Positions 59,934-64,000 of a DNA stretch of 64,000 bases are shown here, piece after piece. Every line of letters begins with the position of its first letter. The first letter of the stretch is position 1. Below the pieces are notes generated by a model that saw only the letters and a list, made by a program, of their open reading frames with translations, did no database searches and was not told the origin of the DNA. The stretch lies in the NCBI RefSeq assembly GCF_036206005.1, contig NZ_CP108143.1, positions 5,299,501 through 5,363,500 of the forward strand, written 5' to 3'. The stretch comes from Streptomyces sp. NBC_00178 (GTDB lineage: Bacteria > Actinomycetota > Actinomycetes > Streptomycetales > Streptomycetaceae). A program made the position numbers and the translations under genes.

Positions 59934-60739
59934 CAGGGCTTCCGGCCGACGGCGCCGAACTGCGCGACCTCGGGATTCCGCGCGGCCGGGCCGGCCCGCC
60001 AGCGCGAGCAGGAGACGATGCCCGGCTCCAGGATCTCCAGGCCGTCCAGGAAGGAGGCGACGTCGGACCGGCTGCGCGCGGTGATCGGCGGTGTCGCGTT
60101 CTCGTTCCAGAAGCGCATCGCGGCCTCGTTGCCCCCGCCCCCCAGTTCCAGCGTCGGGTGGGTGAGCACCAGATGGCTGCCGGACGGCAGCGCGTCCATC
60201 AGCGTGGTCACGATGCGCCGGGCCTCGTCCGTGTCCAGGACGAAGTTGAGGATGCCCAGCATCATCACCGCGACGGGCCGCCCGAGGTCCAGGGTGTGTC
60301 CGGCGAGCCGCAGGACCAGCTCCGGATCCCGGGCGTCCGCCTCGACGTACTCGGTGGCGCCCTCGGGGGAGCTGGTGAGCAGCGAGCGGGCGTGGGCCAG
60401 CACGATCGGATCGTTGTCGAGATAGACGACGCGGGCGTCGGGCGCCGTGTGCTGGGCGACCTCGTGGGTGTTGTCCGCCGTCGGCAGGCCGGTGCCGATG
60501 TCGAGGAACTGGCCGATGCCCGCGTCCCCGGCCAGATGGCGCACCACCCGGCCCAGGAAAGCCCGGTCCGCGCGGGCCACTTCGCCGATGCTCGGATACA
60601 TGCCCGTCACCTGCTCGCCGACCGCGCGGTCCACGGGGAAGTGGTCCGTGCCGCCCAGCCAGTAGTTCCACACACGGGCGTTGTGGGCGATGTCGGAACG
60701 GACACGGGCTGGGACCGCGCGAGGGCTGGACTCGGACAC
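59933..60739 (-). CDS. DUF574-type SAM-dependent methyltransferase
   Basis: This 268-residue protein begins with the family hallmark ARVRSDIAHNARVWNYWLGGTDHFPVDR. The SAM site follows, GQFLDIGTGLPTADNTHEVAQ, with ARVVYLDNDPIVLAHARSLL. These are numerous in Streptomyces, and their substrates are mostly unknown. GTG 60739 follows AGGAG at 5 bases. It is translationally coupled to the kinase (TGATG), forming a three-gene operon. Confidence 0.92.
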   Translation of the reverse strand: MSESSPRAVPARVRSDIAHNARVWNYWLGGTDHFPVDRAVGEQVTGMYPSIGEVARADRAFLGRVVRHLAGDAGIGQFLDIGTGLPTADNTHEVAQHTAPDARVVYLDNDPIVLAHARSLLTSSPEGATEYVEADARDPELVLRLAGHTLDLGRPVAVMMLGILNFVLDTDEARRIVTTLMDALPSGSHLVLTHPTLELGGGGNEAAMRFWNENATPPITARSRSDVASFLDGLEILEPGIVSCSRWRAGPAARNPEVAQFGAVGRKP

Positions 60740-60793
60740 GACTGCTCCTGGGATCACGGACGGTACGGCGCACCGACCATGATGCAGGATCGA

Positions 60794-61498
60794 TCAAGTG
60801 CGCGAGGGGGCGGCCGAGTTGGCGATGACGGTGCGCAGCGCACCGATGCGGTTCGTCGTGATCGAGTCGGCGCCGCACGCGATCAGCCGGCGCATCGTGC
60901 GGCGGGTGTCCGCCGTCCAGGCGGACACGAGCAGACCGTCGGCGTGGACGCGGTCGGTGATCTCGCGGCTGAGCAGGCCGAACCGGTAGTTCAGCCAGCG
61001 CGGCCGCACCGCGTCGAGCAGCACGGGGCGCGGAGGTGCGAGCGTCGTCCAGGTCAGGGCGATCTCCGCGGACGGATCGGCGGCCCGCACGCGCAGCATC
61101 GCGTGCGTGTCCGCGCAGTAGTACACCTGCTCCCGGGCCCCGCACTCGCGGACCGCGCCGACGGTCCGCCGCACGGAACCGTCGGTCGAGCCGGGGAGAT
61201 CGACCATGACGCGGCAGGAGCCGGCGGCGGACAGCGCCTCGTCCAGGCTGGGCACCCCGCCGCGGGTCCGCTCCTGGAGCTCCTTGTGGTCCAGCCGGTC
61301 GACGCGCACGTCATGGCCCCACAACCGCTCAAGGGTGGCGTCGTGGAGCAGGACCGGCACGCCGTCGCGGGTGACGCGGACGTCGATCTCGACCGCGTCC
61401 GCGCCCCGTTCCGCGGCGGACCGGATCGAGGGCAGGGTGTTCTCGCGGGCACGGTAGGGATCGCCGCGGTGGGCCACGGCGGTGACGGTGGTGGTCAT
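60794..61498 (-). CDS. Glycerophosphodiester phosphodiesterase
   Basis: This 234-residue TIM-barrel enzyme has AHRGDPYRARENTLPSI (HRG), GADAVEIDVRVTRDGVPVLLHDATLERL with the EID and HD metal/catalytic motifs, and VSAWTADTRRTMRRLIACGADSITTNRIG at the end. It releases glycerol phosphate from deacylated phospholipids. It has no signal peptide, so it acts in the cytoplasm. ATG 61498. The downstream methyltransferase gene starts 55 bases later. Confidence 0.94.
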   Translation of the reverse strand: MTTTVTAVAHRGDPYRARENTLPSIRSAAERGADAVEIDVRVTRDGVPVLLHDATLERLWGHDVRVDRLDHKELQERTRGGVPSLDEALSAAGSCRVMVDLPGSTDGSVRRTVGAVRECGAREQVYYCADTHAMLRVRAADPSAEIALTWTTLAPPRPVLLDAVRPRWLNYRFGLLSREITDRVHADGLLVSAWTADTRRTMRRLIACGADSITTNRIGALRTVIANSAAPSRT

Positions 61499-61520
61499 GG
61501 GGCCATTGTGACCGCGAGGT

Positions 61521-62555
61521 TCACCGGCCGGGAGCCTCCAGCCAGTTCGTCGTGTACGTGTCGATCTCGGCGGCCAGCGTCCGCTTGCCCGCCGGGTCCA
61601 GGTACGACGCCTCCACGGCGTTCTTCGCCAGCGCCGCCAGCCCGCGCTCGTCCAGGGAGAGCAGCTTGGCCGCGACCGCGTACTCGTTGTTCAGGTCGGT
61701 GCCGAACATCGGCGGGTCGTCGCTGTTGACGGTGACCAGGACGCCCGCCTGGACCATCTCCCTGATCGGGTGCTGCTCGATGTCGGCCACCGCGCGCGTC
61801 GCGATGTTCGACGTCGGGCACACCTCCAGGGCGATCCGGTGCTCGGCGAGGTGGGCCAGCAGCTTCGGATCCTGCGTGGCGCTCGTGCCGTGGCCGATGC
61901 GCTCGGCACGCAGCGCGGTCAGCGCGTCCCAGACGGTCTGCGGGCCCGTCGTCTCCCCGGCGTGCGGCACGGAGTGCAGGCCCGCGGCGATCGCGCGGTC
62001 GAAGTACGGCTTGAACTGCGGGCGTTCCACACCGCGCTCGGGCCCGCCCAGACCGAAGGAGACGAGCCCCTCCGGCCGCAGGTCCACGGCCAGCCGGGCC
62101 GTCTCCTCGGCGGCCTCCAGGCCGGCCTCGCCCGGGATGTCGAAGCACCAGCGGAGCACGACGCCCAGCTCCGCCTCGGCGGCCTTGCGCGCGTCCTCGA
62201 TGGCCTCCATGAAGCCCTGCTCCGGAATGCCCCGGCGGGTCGAGCTGAACGGTGTGACGGTCAGCTCCGCGTACCGGATGTTCTGCCGCGCCATGTCACG
62301 GGCCACCTCGAACGTCAGCAGCCGCACGTCCTCCGGGGTCCGGATCAGGTCCACCACCGAGAGGTACACGTCGATGAAGTGCCCGAAATCGGTGAAGGTG
62401 AAGAAGTCCGACAGCGCCTCCGGGTCCGTGGGGACCTTGGAGTCGGGGTGGTGGGCCGCCAGTTCGGCCACGATGCGGGGCGAGGCGGACCCGACGTGGT
62501 GGACGTGGAGCTCTGCCTTGGGCAGCCCCGCGATGAAGGGGCGCAGGTCGTTCAT
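61521..62555 (-). CDS. Adenosine deaminase family protein, possibly aminodeoxyfutalosine deaminase
   Basis: This 344-residue amidohydrolase has zinc motifs KAELHVHHVGSASPRIV, HAGETTGPQTVWDALTALRAERIGHGTS, CPTSNIATRAV and VTVNSDDPPMFGTDL. The first motif is HVHHVGS where classical adenosine deaminases have HxHLDGS. In Streptomyces that variant belongs, as I recall, to a group shown to deaminate 6-amino-6-deoxyfutalosine in the futalosine route to menaquinone. ATG 62555 follows GGGAG. Adenosine deamination remains possible. Confidence 0.88.
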   Translation of the reverse strand: MNDLRPFIAGLPKAELHVHHVGSASPRIVAELAAHHPDSKVPTDPEALSDFFTFTDFGHFIDVYLSVVDLIRTPEDVRLLTFEVARDMARQNIRYAELTVTPFSSTRRGIPEQGFMEAIEDARKAAEAELGVVLRWCFDIPGEAGLEAAEETARLAVDLRPEGLVSFGLGGPERGVERPQFKPYFDRAIAAGLHSVPHAGETTGPQTVWDALTALRAERIGHGTSATQDPKLLAHLAEHRIALEVCPTSNIATRAVADIEQHPIREMVQAGVLVTVNSDDPPMFGTDLNNEYAVAAKLLSLDERGLAALAKNAVEASYLDPAGKRTLAAEIDTYTTNWLEAPGR

Positions 62556-62673
62556 CGGAATCTCCCGGATCTCGTTTTCCCGCCGGGCACACCGGCTGCA
62601 CCGATCATCGTAGGCGGGGCCCTGCGGTCCGGTGCCGGGTCGTAGCATGGCGGCATCACGATGGGGGAGGCCC

Positions 62674-63351
62674 ATGTCAGACAACACACAGCAGCCCGGT
62701 GGCGGGGGTGCGCCGCGCGACCCGTGGGCTCCGCCGGACAGCAGGGTCGATCTGGGGAAGTCCGCGGAGCCACGTCCGCCGGCGGTGCACGACCAGCCCA
62801 CGGTCACGGCCATGCCGGGCGCGGACGCGGGCTCCGGGCCGATACCGGTGCCACCTGCCGGAGCCTTCGGGCCGCAGCAGCCCGGCGTGCCCGCTCCGCC
62901 GATCGCGCCGACGGGGCCGGGGCAGTCCGCCCAGTACGGCTACCCCGCGGCGCCCCCCGCGCCCACGGCGTCGTACGGCTATCCGGGATACCCCGGCTAC
63001 GGGGCGCAGCCCCAGGGCTGGGGGGCTCCGGCACCCGCGAACGGGCTGGGTACCGCCGCGATGGTGCTCGGCATCATCGCGGTGGCCGGCTTCTGTATGT
63101 GGGGGCTCGGCATCATCCTGGGCATCCTCGCCCTGATCTTCGGCATCATCGGCCGCGGCCGTGCCAAGCGCGGCGAGGCGACCAACGGGGGCATGGCCCT
63201 CGCGGGGATCATCCTCGGGTCTGTCTCGATGGTCATCAGCGCCGTCTTCCTCGGCTTCCTGGTCTGGGCGATCGCCAACGACGAGTCGGGCAGTGAGTTC
63301 GACTACGACGATCCGTACGCCACCTCGCTGGTCGTCGGCGCCGAGCGCTGA
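62674..63351 (+). CDS. DUF4190-type membrane protein
   Basis: This 225-residue protein has a Pro/Gly/Tyr-rich N-terminal half (SYGYPGYPGYGAQPQGWGAP) and two C-terminal membrane helices (AAMVLGIIAVAGFCMWGLGIILGILALIFGII, GGMALAGIILGSVSMVISAVFLGFLVWAI) separated by a short basic loop (GRGRAKRGE), the DUF4190 arrangement. Function is unknown. ATG 62674 follows GGGGGAGG. Confidence 0.88.
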   Translation: MSDNTQQPGGGGAPRDPWAPPDSRVDLGKSAEPRPPAVHDQPTVTAMPGADAGSGPIPVPPAGAFGPQQPGVPAPPIAPTGPGQSAQYGYPAAPPAPTASYGYPGYPGYGAQPQGWGAPAPANGLGTAAMVLGIIAVAGFCMWGLGIILGILALIFGIIGRGRAKRGEATNGGMALAGIILGSVSMVISAVFLGFLVWAIANDESGSEFDYDDPYATSLVVGAER

Positions 63352-63395
63352 CCCGGCGGGACGGCCGCCAGGCCGTCCGGCACACGAGTGCCGCC

Positions 63396-63434
63396 CCGGC
63401 CCGGGCGGGGAGGACGTCTCCCCACCCGGGCCGG
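63396..63434. terminator. Bidirectional terminator between the DUF4190 and NADAR genes
   Basis: CCGGCCCGGG (63396-63405) pairs with CCCGGGCCGG (63425-63434), extended by GGGGA/TCCCC after one mismatch. It lies between convergent genes. Confidence 0.78.
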
Positions 63435-63440
63435 CGTCCG

Positions 63441-63995
63441 TCACCCCGCGCGCAGCCGCGAGCGTGCCTCCATGAGCGCGAAGCCCAGCAGGTTGAGCCC
63501 CCGCCAGGACGACGGATCCGCGGCGCGCGGATCGTCCCCGGTGAGCCCGATGCCCCATATCCGGTCCAGCGGGCTCGCCTCGACGAGCACGCGGTCCCCG
63601 GTGCCCAGCAAGTACGCGCGCAGCGCGGGGTCCTGGCCGAACTTGTGGACGCTGCCCTCCACCACCAGGGCGAACCGCTCGCGGGTCCACACCGTGCCGT
63701 CGAAGCCGCTGACCAGCCGGCCCACCTTCTTGGCCGCCCCGGGTGAGGCCGCCGCCACGGCCTGCCGCTCCGACTCCGGGTCGCCGAAGAGCCTCGCCTT
63801 GCCGGCCATCATCCAGTGCTCGGCCGAGGCATAGGTCACGGAGCCGACGGTGAACGGCGAGGGCCACCACTGGCTGAGACAGCCCGCCCCGAGCGTGCCG
63901 TCCGGGCGTGGCCGATGCCCCCAGAAGTGCAGGTACTTCACGCGTTCACCGCGTGCCGTACGCGCGAGGAGGTCGTCCATGTGTTCCTGTCCCAT
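63441..63995 (-). CDS. NADAR-domain protein
   Basis: This 184-residue protein has the NADAR fold signatures VKYLHFWGHRPR, CLSQWWPSPFTVG, YASAEHWMMAGKARLFGD and a conserved SPLDRIWGIGLTGDDPRA near the end. Characterised members hydrolyse N-glycosidic bonds in riboflavin intermediates (RibX type) or reverse ADP-ribosylation of guanine in DNA. The start is near the window edge (ATG 63995, or 63980). Confidence 0.9.
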   Translation of the reverse strand: MGQEHMDDLLARTARGERVKYLHFWGHRPRPDGTLGAGCLSQWWPSPFTVGSVTYASAEHWMMAGKARLFGDPESERQAVAAASPGAAKKVGRLVSGFDGTVWTRERFALVVEGSVHKFGQDPALRAYLLGTGDRVLVEASPLDRIWGIGLTGDDPRAADPSSWRGLNLLGFALMEARSRLRAG

Positions 63996-64000
63996 GGCAG

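Noticed and set aside
1..64000. tRNA genes, rRNA genes or CRISPR arrays
   Set aside because: I looked for tRNA-like GTTCGA-type TpsiC arms with acceptor stems and for regularly spaced repeats in the intergenic regions, and found none convincing.
1..64000. Insertion sequence, prophage or integrative element
   Set aside because: There is no transposase, integrase or phage structural gene and no flanking terminal repeats. The interrupted gene at 41812 carries a single stop codon, not an insertion.

Overview
The window reads as chromosomal DNA of a Streptomyces or a very close relative. It is very GC-rich, many genes start with GTG, and it carries nsdA, whiG, a GlnR-type amtB-glnK-glnD cluster and four tandem signal peptidases. 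As far as I remember the S. coelicolor chromosome, the order smc-glcP-permease-ftsY-primpol-nsdA-amtB-glnK-glnD-ffh-rpsP-rimM-trmD-rplS-sipWXYZ-yraN-comM-dprA-whiG-rpsB-tsf-pyrH-frr-cdsA-rlmN matches the conserved core around SCO5575-SCO5660. No tRNA, rRNA, CRISPR array, prophage or insertion sequence is visible.

Layout. 1-2.3 kb: HxlR-type regulator (cut by the window edge), a VOC protein and a secreted CAP-domain protein. 2.4-11.8 kb: acylphosphatase, a 70-residue coiled-coil protein, the condensin Smc, a glucose-type MFS permease, an NCS1 permease and the SRP receptor FtsY. 11.8-20.6 kb: a small primase-polymerase-like protein, the developmental regulator NsdA, the nitrogen-sensing amtB-glnK-glnD operon with GlnR boxes in front, and the SRP GTPase Ffh. 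20.6-25.5 kb: a methyltransferase, a SprT-like protein and the rpsP-khpA-rimM-trmD-rplS translation cluster. 25.5-33.1 kb: four type I signal peptidases, a Nudix hydrolase, a DUF2469 protein, YraN, a ComM-like ATPase and DprA. 34.0-36.3 kb: sigma factor WhiG, a TetR regulator and an M23 peptidase-like protein. 36.5-43.6 kb: rpsB, tsf, pyrH, frr, cdsA and rlmN, interrupted between cdsA and rlmN by a small variable spot holding a DUF6233 gene and a gene with an in-frame TAG. 43.7-47.7 kb: a TPP riboswitch followed by the thiamine ABC importer thiBPQ. 47.8-50.9 kb: a LOG-family protein and a two-gene ABC system with an altered ATPase signature. 51.1-56.0 kb: polyamine catabolism (aminotransferase, Lrp regulator, aldehyde dehydrogenase, polyamine-binding lipoprotein). 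56.2-64.0 kb: a membrane protein behind a palindromic operator, a serine hydrolase, a methyltransferase/histidine kinase/response regulator operon, a glycerophosphodiesterase, a deaminase of the adenosine deaminase family (perhaps of the futalosine pathway), a DUF4190 protein and a NADAR-domain protein.

Functional themes are protein export (ffh, ftsY and four signal peptidases), ribosome production and recycling, nitrogen sensing, thiamine and polyamine handling, and sporulation control. Nothing looks like an entirely new system. The points most worth following up are the interrupted gene at 41.8 kb, a recurring leaderless-promoter layout, a Pro/Ala-rich insert in the Smc hinge, a 65-base overlap between two signal peptidase genes, an ABC ATPase without its LSGGQ motif, a methyltransferase coupled to a two-component system, and several unassigned palindromic operators.
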